A stretch of 64,000 nt of DNA from Vibrio sp. SS-MA-C1-2. Lineage in GTDB: Bacteria; Pseudomonadota; Gammaproteobacteria; Enterobacterales; Vibrionaceae. Below the pieces are notes generated by a model that saw only the letters and a program-made list of their open reading frames with translations, did no database searches and had not been told where the DNA came from. Below, in pieces: positions 43,915 through 53,990 of this stretch (its first letter is position 1; each line of letters begins with the position of its first letter). The position numbers and the translations under genes were made by a program. The DNA lies in the NCBI RefSeq assembly GCF_021513135.1, contig NZ_CP090981.1:2778025-2842024 (forward strand). The letters are read 5' to 3'.

Positions 43915-44060
43915 TACGGGAGGCCTACTCATTTCTAAACAGACCCGGTGACAGTAATGTCACGGCGATTAACACCTATCATGACACTTCAAAAGGTTAT
44001 CGGCATTAAGCTGAGAAAAATTGAAGGTTAGAACTTAGTGATAAACGCTCGGAGTATGGC
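43915..44060 (-). promoter_or_regulatory. Moco (molybdenum cofactor) RNA motif, riboswitch of moaA
   Basis: On the minus strand the leader runs through ACTCCGAGCG, CCGATAACCTTTTGAAG, GTTAATCGCCGTGACATTAC, TGTCACCGGG and AGTAGGCCTCCC just before the moaA ribosome-binding site. These conserved blocks, in this order, match the E. coli moaA Moco RNA element. The CCGTGACATTACTGTCACCGG part folds as a strong stem. Expected to repress moaACDE when cofactor is plentiful. The rest of the gap to ybhK contains the divergent promoters. Confidence 0.82.
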
Positions 44061-44364
44061 ATCATACAAACTTTCGTATGACGATTACCAAATTATAAAT
44101 ATAGACTAAATAGTACGTCTTCACATTAAAAACAGCAACTCACCGTTCAATTGATTGTGAATAACGTCACTAATAACTCAATCTAATACGCCAAGAATAG
44201 TAATCTTTAATGTTTTTATCTATGTTATTCTAGATCATAAATCAGTGAGATTTTGATCTCATTTCCATTAACAAGCTAGTATCAACTAAAAACAGATAAC
44301 ATATGAATCTATTTTCTTAATGGTTGGTACATTTTCTGTGCTAAATAATTAGCAGGTTTTTATT

Positions 44365-45276
44365 ATGTCCGTATCTCCAGCACTATCTTCTTCAACATTA
44401 CCTTCAAAGAAAATTGTTGCCATTGGCGGTGGCCATGGCCTAGGTCGAGTTCTCGCTTCACTTTCCCACTACGAAGAGAATATTACTGGGATTGTCACCA
44501 CAACAGATAATGGCGGTTCAACCGGAAGGATACGAGATTGCCAAGGCGGTATTGCTTGGGGCGATACCCGTAACTGTATTAATCAGTTAATTACTGAACC
44601 CTCGATCTCATCAATGATGTTTGAATACCGTTTTAAAGGTGAAGGCGAATTAGATGGTCATAATTTAGGTAATTTGATGCTAACCGCTCTCGATAATCTG
44701 AGTGTTCGGCCTCTTGATGCAATTAACTTAATCAGAAATATTCTTAATGTTAAAGCACAAATATTACCAATGTCTGAATATCCTTCAGATCTTGCTGCTA
44801 TGCTACCATCAGGTAAAGTCGTCTGTGGTGAAACCTCTGTCGATGAGCTCGATGATATTCCTGCTCAACTCTATTTAGAGCCTCAAGTTCCTGCGATTAC
44901 CGAAGCAATTACCGCGATTGAACATGCTGATCTGGTAATTTTAGGACCTGGCAGCTTTTTCACCAGTATCTTACCGCCACTGTTATTAAGAAAAATTGCA
45001 TTCGCACTCTCTAAAACGTCAGCTAAATTGGTTTTTATCTCAAACTTAGCCCAAGAAGAAGGACCTGCTGGGCAACTCTCTATGTCGCAAATGATTGAAT
45101 GGTGTGAACGAAAATTAAAAAGTCGAAAAATAGATATTATTATCTCACCGACGGAACAACCAGAATTAAAAGCGAGTGGCTACCAAGTCAATGTGGTCGA
45201 ACTTGCTTCTCGAAATCAGGCGTGGCGTCATAACAGAGAAAAACTATCTGCCGCGATTGAAGCTTGTATCGAATAA
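44365..45276 (+). CDS. ybhK: YvcK/YbhK family gluconeogenesis-type factor (CofD-like fold)
   Basis: 303 aa. N-terminal nucleotide-sugar binding motif IVAIGGGHGLGRVLASL, then TTTDNGGSTGRIRD and GDTRNC, and LVILGPGSFFTSILPPLL in the second half. Family members (YvcK in Bacillus, YbhK in E. coli) bind UDP-GlcNAc and affect cell shape and growth on gluconeogenic carbon; activity unknown here. Divergent from moaA as in E. coli, which supports the name. Confidence 0.9.
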   Translation: MSVSPALSSSTLPSKKIVAIGGGHGLGRVLASLSHYEENITGIVTTTDNGGSTGRIRDCQGGIAWGDTRNCINQLITEPSISSMMFEYRFKGEGELDGHNLGNLMLTALDNLSVRPLDAINLIRNILNVKAQILPMSEYPSDLAAMLPSGKVVCGETSVDELDDIPAQLYLEPQVPAITEAITAIEHADLVILGPGSFFTSILPPLLLRKIAFALSKTSAKLVFISNLAQEEGPAGQLSMSQMIEWCERKLKSRKIDIIISPTEQPELKASGYQVNVVELASRNQAWRHNREKLSAAIEACIE

Positions 45277-45310
45277 TGAATATATAAAGAAAACCTGAAA
45301 CTAAAATGGT

Positions 45311-45351
45311 AAAAAAGTGAGAAATAGGACCAAACCTATTCTCACTTTTTT
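45311..45351 (+). terminator. Terminator between ybhK and uvrB
   Basis: AAAAAGTGAGAA / TTCTCACTTTTT with an inner TAGG/CCTA extension, flanked by A and T runs, likely bidirectional between convergent genes. Confidence 0.88.
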
Positions 45352-45426
45352 GTTATATGGTGACTTAACGTTTAGTTTTCACATCCGTTGACAATAATAC
45401 TATTTTTAAATAGTGAATCACTGTCA

Positions 45427-47442
45427 TTAACTATTTTCAATAAACTGTTCCCGTAACTGAGCAATATGGTCTCGCACCGCAGCCGCCTGTTCAAACTCCA
45501 AATTCTGAGCATGCTGATACATCTCATTTTCTAACAGAGCTATCTTCTTATCGATCTGTTGTGGAGATAATTGAGCATCATATTCTGCTTCTGGTTCAGC
45601 GACTTTAGATACAGGCTGGGTTCTTTTGGCTTTGTTGCTAACACCTAATTGAAGAATATCCCCTACCGCTTTATTAATCGCCGTCGGTTCTATGCCATTT
45701 TTAAGATTAAATTGTTGCTGCTTTTCTCGACGACGATCAGTTTCATCAATGGCACGCCTCATTGAGCCTGTAATCGAATCCGCATACAGAATCGCTCGCC
45801 CTTCAAGATTACGTGCCGCTCGTCCAATAGTCTGGATCAGTGAGCGCTCAGAACGTAAAAACCCTTCTTTGTCAGCATCTAGAATTGCCACCAGCGAAAC
45901 CTCAGGAATGTCTAACCCTTCTCGTAATAAGTTAATACCCACTAGCACATCAAACTCCCCTAAACGGAGATCTCGAATAATTTCAATTCGCTCAACGGTA
46001 CCGACGTCTGAGTGTAAGTAACGAACTTTGACATCGTGTTCAGTTAAGTACTCAGTGAGGTCTTCAGCCATACGTTTAGTTAATGTCGTCACTAGAACAC
46101 GTTCACCTTTCACTGATCTTATTCTAATTTCTGATAGTAAATCATCAACCTGAGTCGCCACAGGACGCACTTCAATTTCTGGATCTAATAGACCAGTAGG
46201 ACGGACAACCTGCTCAGCAATGTCATCACCCGATTTATCTAATTCATATTGACTTGGTGTTGCTGAAATATAAATCGTTTGTGGCGCAATTAACTCAAAT
46301 TCATCAAATTTCAATGGGCGATTATCTAATGCTGATGGCAAGCGAAATCCATACTCCACCAGCGTCTCTTTGCGAGAACGATCCCCTTTATACATTGCGC
46401 CTATTTGCGGCACGGTAACGTGAGACTCATCAATAATTAACAGACCATCATCAGGGAGATAATCGAGAAGCGTTGGTGGCGGCTCGCCCTCTGCGCGTCC
46501 ACTTAAATAGCGCGAATAGTTTTCTATACCAGAGCAAAAGCCGAGCTCATTCATCATCTCGATATCAAAATTCGTACGTTGAGTGATCCTCTGTTCTTCT
46601 AATAATTTATTGTTTTTTGATAGCGTCTCACTCCACTCGCTAAGTTCTTCTTTAATATTTTCAATCGCATCAAGGACTTTCTCTCTTGGTGTCACATAGT
46701 GCGTTTTAGGGAAAATGGTACAGCGAGCTACTTCTTGAATAATCGCCCCCGTCAGCGGATCAAAATAACAGATCCGTTCAACTTCATCATCAAACAGTTC
46801 AATTCGTATTGCATTGTCCGCAGATTCCGCAGGAAAGACATCAATCACCTCACCTCGAACTCGAAAATTACCTCGCTCAAATGCAACATCATTGCGCTTA
46901 TATTGCAACTCAGCGAGTCGCTGTAAAATCGCTCGTTGATCAATAATTTCGCCTTGAGAAACATGTAGCATCATCTTTAAGTAAGATTGCGGATCACCAA
47001 GACCATAAATAGCGGAGACCGAAGAGACAATCACCACATCTCGACGTTCCATTAATGCTTTAGTGGCAGAAAGGCGCATCTGTTCAATATGGGCGTTTAC
47101 CGCTGAATCCTTTTCAATAAAGGTGTCGGTAGTCGGAATATACGCTTCAGGCTGATAATAATCGAAGTAAGAGACAAAGTATTCGACAGCGTTATTAGGG
47201 AAAAACTCTTTCATCTCACCATAAAGCTGGGCAGCTAGCGTTTTATTAGGAGCCAAAATTAGAGTAGGTCGATTATTATCTGCAATCACATTAGCCACGG
47301 TAAAGGTTTTGCCTGAGCCAGTTACCCCTAATAATGTCTGGTGCGCTAAACCACTCAGTAACCCATCATTGAGGCTACTTATAGCTGTTGGCTGATCACC
47401 CGCAGGTTTGTACTTGGCTGATATTTGAAATTCCCGCTTCAT
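45427..47442 (-). CDS. uvrB: UvrABC excision nuclease subunit B
   Basis: 671 aa nucleotide-excision repair helicase-like protein (E. coli 673 aa). Walker A GVTGSGKT near residue 40, the beta-hairpin region [18 protein letters not shown], helicase motifs [13 protein letters not shown] and [14 protein letters not shown], and the C-terminal UVR coiled coil ([24 protein letters not shown]) that binds UvrA/UvrC. The upstream region has a DnaA-box pair but no recognisable LexA box. Confidence 0.97.
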   Translation of the reverse strand: MKREFQISAKYKPAGDQPTAISSLNDGLLSGLAHQTLLGVTGSGKTFTVANVIADNNRPTLILAPNKTLAAQLYGEMKEFFPNNAVEYFVSYFDYYQPEAYIPTTDTFIEKDSAVNAHIEQMRLSATKALMERRDVVIVSSVSAIYGLGDPQSYLKMMLHVSQGEIIDQRAILQRLAELQYKRNDVAFERGNFRVRGEVIDVFPAESADNAIRIELFDDEVERICYFDPLTGAIIQEVARCTIFPKTHYVTPREKVLDAIENIKEELSEWSETLSKNNKLLEEQRITQRTNFDIEMMNELGFCSGIENYSRYLSGRAEGEPPPTLLDYLPDDGLLIIDESHVTVPQIGAMYKGDRSRKETLVEYGFRLPSALDNRPLKFDEFELIAPQTIYISATPSQYELDKSGDDIAEQVVRPTGLLDPEIEVRPVATQVDDLLSEIRIRSVKGERVLVTTLTKRMAEDLTEYLTEHDVKVRYLHSDVGTVERIEIIRDLRLGEFDVLVGINLLREGLDIPEVSLVAILDADKEGFLRSERSLIQTIGRAARNLEGRAILYADSITGSMRRAIDETDRRREKQQQFNLKNGIEPTAINKAVGDILQLGVSNKAKRTQPVSKVAEPEAEYDAQLSPQQIDKKIALLENEMYQHAQNLEFEQAAAVRDHIAQLREQFIENS

Positions 47443-47834
47443 TCTCTACTCATCAAATCATGATTCACAAGCTTCTATTGTGCGCAAACTAGAAATCCTG
47501 TCAATGTTGATCTCCCATTGCTAGACAATTCAAAATAAAAGAAGCAAAAGCTGAGGTGAATAAAAGAAGATATGAAAATTACAGTGCTTTTTCATACGAT
47601 TTAGTAGATAAGATCACTTTTTGATGTTTTTTTGTCCACATTTTTAGTTAATTAAGAATCATTTCTGTTAATAATTCGAAATTATCTTTTATCTCCGATC
47701 TTTAACAATTAAGTTATCAACTGGAAAAATTCAACATAATGACATGATAAATAAAGAGTTAACCAATCTATTAAGTATGATAATTAAAGCGGAAAACCAT
47801 CGGGCAAACGGTTGCTTATCGCATACCAACATAG

Positions 47835-47857
47835 TTATCCACAGATTTAGTGGATAA
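47835..47857. promoter_or_regulatory. Pair of convergent DnaA boxes between uvrB and rnfA
   Basis: TTATCCACA at 47835-47843 (perfect DnaA box) and, inverted, AGTGGATAA at 47849-47857 (TTATCCACT on the other strand). They form the arms of a palindrome TAGTTATCCAC / GTGGATAACTA spanning 47832-47860. Confidence 0.7.
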
Positions 47858-47911
47858 CTAGCAAAACCCCTTAAAACTAGTGGCTTTTGGCCAGATCGTA
47901 AATAACTTAAC

Positions 47912-47931
47912 AAGATCACAAATGTGATCTT
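47912..47931. promoter_or_regulatory. Perfect 9+9 palindrome upstream of the rnf operon
   Basis: AAGATCACA, two bases, TGTGATCTT, about 105 bp before rnfA. Probably an operator in the rnf promoter region. The half-site order is opposite to a CRP site (TGTGA-N6-TCACA), so CRP is not a straightforward candidate. Rest of 47443-48035: AT-rich, no gene. Confidence 0.5.
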
Positions 47932-48035
47932 ATCTTGATCTATACTTTTTTTAAATCCACTCGATCAATGGTTGTTTCAATGACCACAAGATCAGATAAT
48001 AACACTTATTATCTTTAAAAAAGTATTATACGCTC

Positions 48036-48617
48036 ATGACAGAATACCTATTACTCCTTGTCGGTACGGTATTGGTGAATAACTTTGTGTTAGTGAAGTT
48101 TCTCGGTTTATGCCCATTTATGGGGGTATCCAAAAAACTAGAAACCGCTATCGGTATGGGATTAGCCACTACATTTGTGCTTACGCTTGCCTCGGTATCA
48201 GCATACCTTGTTGAAAACTACATTTTAGAACCATTAGGTATCGAGTATCTGCGTACATTAAGCTTTATCTTAGTGATCGCCGTTGTTGTTCAGTTTACTG
48301 AGATGGTGATAAACAAAACCAGCCCTGCACTTTATCGTCTATTGGGTATTTTCCTTCCCTTAATTACGACCAACTGTGCGGTATTAGGTGTGGCATTACT
48401 TAATGTAAATGAAAATCACAGCTTTGTAGAATCGGTTATTTACGGTTTTGGTGCCGCTGTCGGCTTCTCATTAGTCTTGATTCTCTTTGCTGCAATGAGA
48501 GAGCGTATTGCAGCAGCAGATGTCCCTTCTCCATTTAAAGGTGCATCTATCGCTATGATCACCGCCGGACTGATGTCCCTTGCATTTATGGGCTTTACAG
48601 GTTTAGTTAAACTATGA
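48036..48617 (+). CDS. rnfA: Rnf/Rsx electron transport complex subunit A
   Basis: 193 aa, the E. coli RsxA length. Six-helix inner-membrane subunit paired with RnfE; the family carries a cluster between them near conserved Cys such as [13 protein letters not shown] and [14 protein letters not shown], both present. The complex couples ferredoxin/NADH redox to an ion gradient in Vibrio-type organisms, or reduces SoxR in E. coli. Starts the operon; overlaps rnfB by 4 bp. Confidence 0.95.
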   Translation: MTEYLLLLVGTVLVNNFVLVKFLGLCPFMGVSKKLETAIGMGLATTFVLTLASVSAYLVENYILEPLGIEYLRTLSFILVIAVVVQFTEMVINKTSPALYRLLGIFLPLITTNCAVLGVALLNVNENHSFVESVIYGFGAAVGFSLVLILFAAMRERIAAADVPSPFKGASIAMITAGLMSLAFMGFTGLVKL

Positions 48618-49210
48618 TGACCATTATTATTGCCGTTGCTGCTATTGCTGTTTTAGCCGCAATCTTCGGAATTATTTTAGGCTATGCTTCTATACGTTTT
48701 AAAGTGGAAGCAGATCCCATTGTCGACCAGATTGATACCATTCTCCCTCAAACCCAATGTGGTCAGTGTGGCTATCCTGGGTGTCGACCTTACGCTGAAG
48801 CGATTGCCAATGGCGATCAAATCAATAAGTGTGCACCCGGCGGACAAGCCACCATCGAGAAACTTGCCGACTTAATGGGTGTCGATGCAGAACCTGCAGC
48901 CAATGGTGAAGAAGACGCCATTAAGCGAGTGGCGTTTATTCATGAGGATCAGTGTATTGGTTGCACCAAATGTATTCAAGCCTGTCCCGTTGATGCGATT
49001 ACAGGTGCGGCTAAAGCTTTACATACCGTTATTACCAAAGAGTGTACAGGTTGCGAACTCTGTGTTGCACCTTGCCCAACAGATTGTATAGAAATGATGC
49101 CAATACAAATAACCACTGAGTCATGGAAGTGGCAGTTAAATCAAATACCAACAGTCATGATTGAAAGTGATTCATCAGCTGTTTCATCGACGAATGAAAA
49201 GGTTGAATAA
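48614..49210 (+). CDS. rnfB: Rnf electron transport complex subunit B (Fe-S protein)
   Basis: 198 aa. N-terminal membrane helix, then the [16 protein letters not shown] motif with the upstream Cys of the first [4Fe-4S] cluster, and two ferredoxin-type motifs [16 protein letters not shown] and [16 protein letters not shown]. Electron entry subunit. ATG overlaps the rnfA stop (ATGA). Confidence 0.95.
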   Translation: MMTIIIAVAAIAVLAAIFGIILGYASIRFKVEADPIVDQIDTILPQTQCGQCGYPGCRPYAEAIANGDQINKCAPGGQATIEKLADLMGVDAEPAANGEEDAIKRVAFIHEDQCIGCTKCIQACPVDAITGAAKALHTVITKECTGCELCVAPCPTDCIEMMPIQITTESWKWQLNQIPTVMIESDSSAVSSTNEKVE

Positions 49211-49216
49211 TTCACT

Positions 49217-51562
49217 ATGTTGTCATTAATAGCAAAAATTAAACAAGGTCAGCTCTGGTCATTTCCGGGCGGAATTCATCCACCTGAAGTCAAAGAACTA
49301 TCAAATAAAACAGCGATTTCTCGAGCTGAAATTCCAAAGCAACTGATTATTCCAATCAAACAGCATATCGGAATTATTGGAGACACCTTAGTTAAAGTTG
49401 GAGATAGGGTGCTAAAAGGCCAACCCTTAACTCAACCCGATCTTAGTATGTGTGTACCTATTCATGCCTCCACATCAGGTACTGTGATAGCGATAGAACC
49501 AAGAACTGTCGCTCATCCATCCGGTTTATCAGAACTCTGTATTGTCATTGAATCCGATGGTGAAGATTTATGGTATGAAAAAAAACCGTTAGAAAACTAT
49601 CAAGAATTAGATCCTGTTACTTTGATTAATCATATTAGAGCATCAGGCATTACAGGTTTAGGGGGGGCTGGCTTCCCTACCGCCAGAAAGTTACAAGGTA
49701 GTATCGCGAAAACAGATATTTTGATCATTAATGCAGCAGAGTGTGAACCATACATTACCGCAGATGATCGTTTAATGCGTGAGTATGCTGATGAAATTAT
49801 GACCGGGATTAATATTCTTCGTTCTCTACTTTCACCTAAATTAGTAATTATCGGAATTGAAGATAACAAACCTGAAGCGGTCAAAGCTCTCAATCATGCC
49901 GCTATGGGGCATGATGAAAACTTAGTTATTCGTGTGATACCAACCAAATATCCATCGGGTGGTGAAAAACAGCTAATTCAAATTTTAACCGGACAAGAAG
50001 TACCTAAAGGCAAGATACCTGCGGATATCGGTATGTTAGTACAAAATGTCGGCACACTTTTTGCGATAAAGCGTGCGGTTTTCGATGGTGAACCCTTAAT
50101 TGAACGTGTTGTGACATTAACAGGACGAACCTTTAAGAAACCAGGTAATAGCTGGGTAAGAATAGGGACATTAATCGACGATTTAATCCAAACTCATGAT
50201 TATGTTGCCGATAAAAAAGCCCCAAGAATCATCATGGGCGGACCAATGATGGGCTTTACCCTACCCCACTTTCACGTTCCTGTCACTAAAACGGCCAACT
50301 GCTTATTAGCACCAAATCGTAAAGAGATTCCGGTGCATAAACATGAGATGGCTTGTATTCGTTGCAGCGCTTGTGCGGAAGCTTGTCCCGTTTCTCTTCT
50401 GCCCCAGCAACTGCAATGGTATGCAAAAGATCAAGATTACGATAAATGTGAACAATACAACCTATCAGACTGCATTGAATGTGGTGCATGTGCTTATGTA
50501 TGCCCAAGTGAAATTCCACTGGTTCACTATTATCGTCAAGCGAAAGCTGAAATTAAAGAGATCAAGCTTGAAGCTCAAAAAGCAGAACGTGCGAAACAAC
50601 GATTTGAAGCTCGAAATGCACGATTAGAGCGAGAAAAAGAAGAACGAAACGCACGCTTCAAAAAACCAGCGAGAAATCAAGCACCAGAGAAAAGTGCAGC
50701 GATTTCTGATGCAATTAACCGTGTGAAAGCAGCAAAATCAGAACAAGCACCAACAGGTCAAAAACCTGCGGTCGCTGCTGCCATTGCGCGCGCTAAAGCT
50801 AAACAAGCAGCGGCTATAGCTTCAGCTAACGGTTCAGTGAATGGTCAAGAAGTCACACCTGATAACAGTGAAATGATTAAATTACGTGAGGAGCGCAAAG
50901 CCGCCGCACGTGCCCGTAAAGCTGAAAAATCACAAACTCAATCAACAGAATCTCAGCAAGTAACGAATGATGCAGTGAAAGCAGATCCTAAAAAAGATGC
51001 TGTTGCTGCCGCCATTGCTCGTGCTAAAGCTCGAAAAGCCGCACAACAAGCGGCAGAGACTCCTGTGACTGATAACGCGACCGTCGCAGAGAGCTCTGCT
51101 GATAAAGAGCCTAATGTTGATGGCGTTAATGCCGATCCGAAAAAAGCCGCTGTTGCTGCCGCCATTGCTCGTGCTAAAGCTCGAAAAGCCGCACAACAAG
51201 CGGCAGAGACTCCTGTGACTGATAACGCGACCGTCGCAGAGGGCTCTGCTGATAAAGAGCCTAATGTTGATGGCGTTAATGCCGATCCGAAAAAAGCCGC
51301 TGTTGCTGCCGCCATTGCTCGTGCTAAAGCTCGAAAAGCCGCACAACAAGCGGCAGAGACTCCTGTGACTGATAACGCGACCGTCGCAGAGAGCTCTACT
51401 GATAAAGAGCCTAATGTTGATGGCGTTAATGCCGATCCGAAAAAAGCCGCTGTTGCTGCGGCCATCGCTCGCGCTAAAGCTCGAAAAGCCGCGCAACAGG
51501 CGGCTAAACAGGCGACAGAAAACGATCAACAATCACTATCTCAACCAGATAATAAGGAATAA
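49217..51562 (+). CDS. rnfC: Rnf electron transport complex subunit C with repeat-expanded tail
   Basis: 781 aa. Residues 1-450 are the usual RnfC: GGIHPPEVKELSN start, FMN/NADH-binding GITGLGGAGFPTARKL, GGEKQLIQIL, and two [4Fe-4S] motifs CIRCSACAEACP and CIECGACAYVCP. After a charged helix, an Ala/Lys-rich tail contains about 3.5 copies of a 50-residue unit (DPKKAAVAAAIARAKARKAA and following). A long variable tail is usual in gammaproteobacterial RnfC, but these DNA repeats are nearly identical, so recently amplified. Confidence 0.95.
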   Translation: MLSLIAKIKQGQLWSFPGGIHPPEVKELSNKTAISRAEIPKQLIIPIKQHIGIIGDTLVKVGDRVLKGQPLTQPDLSMCVPIHASTSGTVIAIEPRTVAHPSGLSELCIVIESDGEDLWYEKKPLENYQELDPVTLINHIRASGITGLGGAGFPTARKLQGSIAKTDILIINAAECEPYITADDRLMREYADEIMTGINILRSLLSPKLVIIGIEDNKPEAVKALNHAAMGHDENLVIRVIPTKYPSGGEKQLIQILTGQEVPKGKIPADIGMLVQNVGTLFAIKRAVFDGEPLIERVVTLTGRTFKKPGNSWVRIGTLIDDLIQTHDYVADKKAPRIIMGGPMMGFTLPHFHVPVTKTANCLLAPNRKEIPVHKHEMACIRCSACAEACPVSLLPQQLQWYAKDQDYDKCEQYNLSDCIECGACAYVCPSEIPLVHYYRQAKAEIKEIKLEAQKAERAKQRFEARNARLEREKEERNARFKKPARNQAPEKSAAISDAINRVKAAKSEQAPTGQKPAVAAAIARAKAKQAAAIASANGSVNGQEVTPDNSEMIKLREERKAAARARKAEKSQTQSTESQQVTNDAVKADPKKDAVAAAIARAKARKAAQQAAETPVTDNATVAESSADKEPNVDGVNADPKKAAVAAAIARAKARKAAQQAAETPVTDNATVAEGSADKEPNVDGVNADPKKAAVAAAIARAKARKAAQQAAETPVTDNATVAESSTDKEPNVDGVNADPKKAAVAAAIARAKARKAAQQAAKQATENDQQSLSQPDNKE
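50981..51505 (+). repeat. 150-bp in-frame tandem repeat in rnfC
   Basis: Units start at 50981, 51131, 51281 and 51431 (period exactly 150 bp), the last one partial. Units two and three differ at only a few bases (for example AGCTCT versus GGCTCT). Each encodes 50 residues. Confidence 0.95.
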
Positions 51563-51569
51563 TTGAGCC

Positions 51570-52616
51570 GTGGCATTTAAAATAGCAAGTTCACCTCACG
51601 CCCATAACCATAAAAGTACGAAAACAATTATGCGTACTGTTATGGCTGCCACTATTCCAGGCATCATAACCCTGTGGTACTTTTTTGGTTGGGGTTCGAT
51701 TATTCAAATCACTTTAGCGATACTGGTTGCGCTCGTTACCGAAGCTGTCGTTTTGAGGTTACGCCAACGCCCAATTATTCCTTATTTGTCCGACTCCAGT
51801 GCCGCGTTAACAGGTCTATTAATCGGAATTGCTATTCCCCCTCTAGCACCTTGGTGGTTAGTGGTGATTGGAACCGTTTTTGCCATCATTATCGCTAAGC
51901 AGTTATATGGCGGATTAGGTCAAAACCTCTTTAACCCTGCAATGATCGCTTATGTTGTATTATTGATATCATTCCCTGTACAGATGACATCATGGATGCC
52001 ACCGGTTGAGTTTCAAGCTGAGCATCTTTCATTAGTCAGTGCATTATCAACGATTTTCACTGGCCATTCAGTTGATGGCTTTAGTGCATTACAGTTGCGT
52101 CAAACGGTTGATGGTACGACCATGGCAACACCACTAGACTCCGTTAGAACCGCATTAACAACAGGGCATAGCAGTGCTGATGCTTTAAAAGAACCGCTCT
52201 TCTCCGGCTTTGCAGGGATTGGTTGGCAATGGGTAAATATCGCCTTTCTGATTGGTGGCTTAATCATGCTTAAGCTTCGTGTTATTCAATGGCACATTCC
52301 AGCTGCGATGCTAGCTTCGTTAACGGTTATTTCATTGATTGGCTTCTTAATCAGTCCTGAGACAACTGTAAGCCCGATTATTCACCTATTTTCAGGTGCG
52401 ACGATGTTAGGAGCTTTCTTTATCGCCACCGATCCGGTTTCAGCTGCGACGACGGTTAAAGGTCGTCTAATTTTTGGTGCATTTATCGGTATCATGGTTT
52501 ATTTAATCCGTAATTTTGGTGGTTTTCCTGATGGTGTGGCTTTTGCGGTTATTCTTGGCAATATCTGCGTGCCACTGATTGATTACTACACTCGTCCACG
52601 AACGTACGGCTATTAG
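51570..52616 (+). CDS. rnfD: Rnf electron transport complex subunit D
   Basis: 348 aa integral membrane subunit (E. coli RsxD 352 aa) with covalently bound FMN. Ten or so helices, [24 protein letters not shown] near residue 115, and the flavinylation region ([11 protein letters not shown], Thr as attachment site) near residue 185. Has [24 protein letters not shown] near the C terminus. Seven bases after rnfC. Confidence 0.95.
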   Translation: MAFKIASSPHAHNHKSTKTIMRTVMAATIPGIITLWYFFGWGSIIQITLAILVALVTEAVVLRLRQRPIIPYLSDSSAALTGLLIGIAIPPLAPWWLVVIGTVFAIIIAKQLYGGLGQNLFNPAMIAYVVLLISFPVQMTSWMPPVEFQAEHLSLVSALSTIFTGHSVDGFSALQLRQTVDGTTMATPLDSVRTALTTGHSSADALKEPLFSGFAGIGWQWVNIAFLIGGLIMLKLRVIQWHIPAAMLASLTVISLIGFLISPETTVSPIIHLFSGATMLGAFFIATDPVSAATTVKGRLIFGAFIGIMVYLIRNFGGFPDGVAFAVILGNICVPLIDYYTRPRTYGY

Positions 52617-52624
52617 GAGTAACC

Positions 52625-53257
52625 ATGTATAAAGCAATGGGAAAAAATGGGATTATCTTAGCGATCTTCGCACTGTTAGCCACGGCGTTAGTGGCAGTGA
52701 CGAATGCAGTCACTAAAGATACCATCGCCAAACAACAAGAATTGCAACTATTAAGAACACTTAATCAAATTATTCCATCGACCAGCTATGATAATGATCT
52801 CTACGCAAGTTGTACTCTAGTAACGGCACCTGAAGCATTAGGGACGACTAATGCGATGCCGGTTTATCTTGCAACAAAAGAAGGTAAACCTGTTGGAGCG
52901 GCTATTGAGACAATTGCCCCTGATGGTTATAGCGGTGCAATCCACTCCATCATTGCCGTAGACTATAATGGAGTCGTGACAGGTGTTCGTGTCCTTGAGC
53001 AACATGAAACACCGGGATTAGGAGATAAGATTAGTATTAGAGTGACAAATTGGGTTGATGATTTCCTTGGTAAGAGCGTCACACCTGAGAATGAAAGTCG
53101 TTGGGCTGTTCGTAAAGATGGTGGAGATTTCGACCAATTTACAGGGGCAACAATCACCCCAAGAGCCGTCGTTAAATCAGTAAAAAGAACCGTGACTTAC
53201 TACAATCAAAATCGTGACCAATTATTCAACCAACCTTTTAACTGTCGAGAAAAATGA
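52625..53257 (+). CDS. rnfG: Rnf electron transport complex subunit G
   Basis: 210 aa. One N-terminal membrane helix ([21 protein letters not shown]) and a periplasmic FMN-binding domain with the covalent FMN motif [10 protein letters not shown] (Thr in the S/TGAT context) near residue 177, preceded by [18 protein letters not shown] sets the ATG; the stop overlaps the rnfE start. Confidence 0.95.
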   Translation: MYKAMGKNGIILAIFALLATALVAVTNAVTKDTIAKQQELQLLRTLNQIIPSTSYDNDLYASCTLVTAPEALGTTNAMPVYLATKEGKPVGAAIETIAPDGYSGAIHSIIAVDYNGVVTGVRVLEQHETPGLGDKISIRVTNWVDDFLGKSVTPENESRWAVRKDGGDFDQFTGATITPRAVVKSVKRTVTYYNQNRDQLFNQPFNCREK

Positions 53258-53982
53258 TGGCTGAACAAAAATTAGCAACAAGTGACAAATCTGTCGTGAA
53301 CAGTGACGCGGAAATAATAGAAGAACAAGCTAAACAAACCACTCCCTCTTATGATGGCAAAAAGCTAATGAAAGAGGGAATGTGGACCAATAATCCAGCG
53401 CTTGTTCAGCTTCTCGGTTTATGTCCACTACTGGCTGTATCGGCAACCGTGGTCAATGCACTGGGTTTAGGTTTGGCGACCACCGCAGTTTTAGTTTCTT
53501 CTAATCTGATTGTCTCCTTAGTTCGTCAATGGGTACCTAAAGAGATCCGTATTCCTGTCTTTGTGATGATCATCGCATCATTAGTAACTTGTATTCAACT
53601 TTTGATGAATGCTTATACCTATGGTCTTTATCAGTCTCTAGGGATCTTTATCCCGTTAATTGTGACCAACTGTATTATTATTGGTCGAGCTGAAGCCTAT
53701 GCCTCTAAAAATGCTCCTATTGCTTCGATTCTAGATGGCTTATGGATGGGGCTAGGAATGACGGCAGTATTAACCGTGCTCGGTGCACTACGTGAAGTCT
53801 TAGGTAACGGGACATTATTTGATGGCGCTGACCGCTTACTGGGTGACTGGGCATCGGTATTACGTATTCAAGTGATTCACTTTGACAGCCCACTGTTACT
53901 TGCAATGCTACCACCCGGAGCATTTATCGGGGTCGGTATATTAATTGCCATTAAGAACGTTATTGATAATAAACAGGGATAG
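53254..53982 (+). CDS. rnfE: Rnf electron transport complex subunit E
   Basis: 242 aa six-helix partner of RnfA. The conserved region begins [24 protein letters not shown] (Cys conserved) and includes [19 protein letters not shown]. Relative to E. coli RsxE there is an extra N-terminal stretch of about 28 polar residues; MKEGMWTNN at residue 39 onward would be the alternative short start, but the ATG overlapping rnfG is better placed for coupling. Confidence 0.93.
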   Translation: MMAEQKLATSDKSVVNSDAEIIEEQAKQTTPSYDGKKLMKEGMWTNNPALVQLLGLCPLLAVSATVVNALGLGLATTAVLVSSNLIVSLVRQWVPKEIRIPVFVMIIASLVTCIQLLMNAYTYGLYQSLGIFIPLIVTNCIIIGRAEAYASKNAPIASILDGLWMGLGMTAVLTVLGALREVLGNGTLFDGADRLLGDWASVLRIQVIHFDSPLLLAMLPPGAFIGVGILIAIKNVIDNKQG

Positions 53983-53990
53983 TCACTAAA

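Noticed and set aside
47912-47931. CRP-binding site upstream of rnfA
   Set aside because: Half-sites are in the opposite order (TCACA before TGTGA) with a 2-bp centre, unlike CRP's TGTGA-N6-TCACA.
47443-48035. LexA/SOS box for uvrB
   Set aside because: No CTGT-N8-ACAG sequence was found by eye in the upstream region; the same holds upstream of dinG.
50942-51532. Long open frames on the minus strand across the rnfC repeats
   Set aside because: They mirror the Ala-rich tandem repeats of rnfC in two antisense frames; repetitive composition explains them and there is no ribosome-binding site or independent homology.
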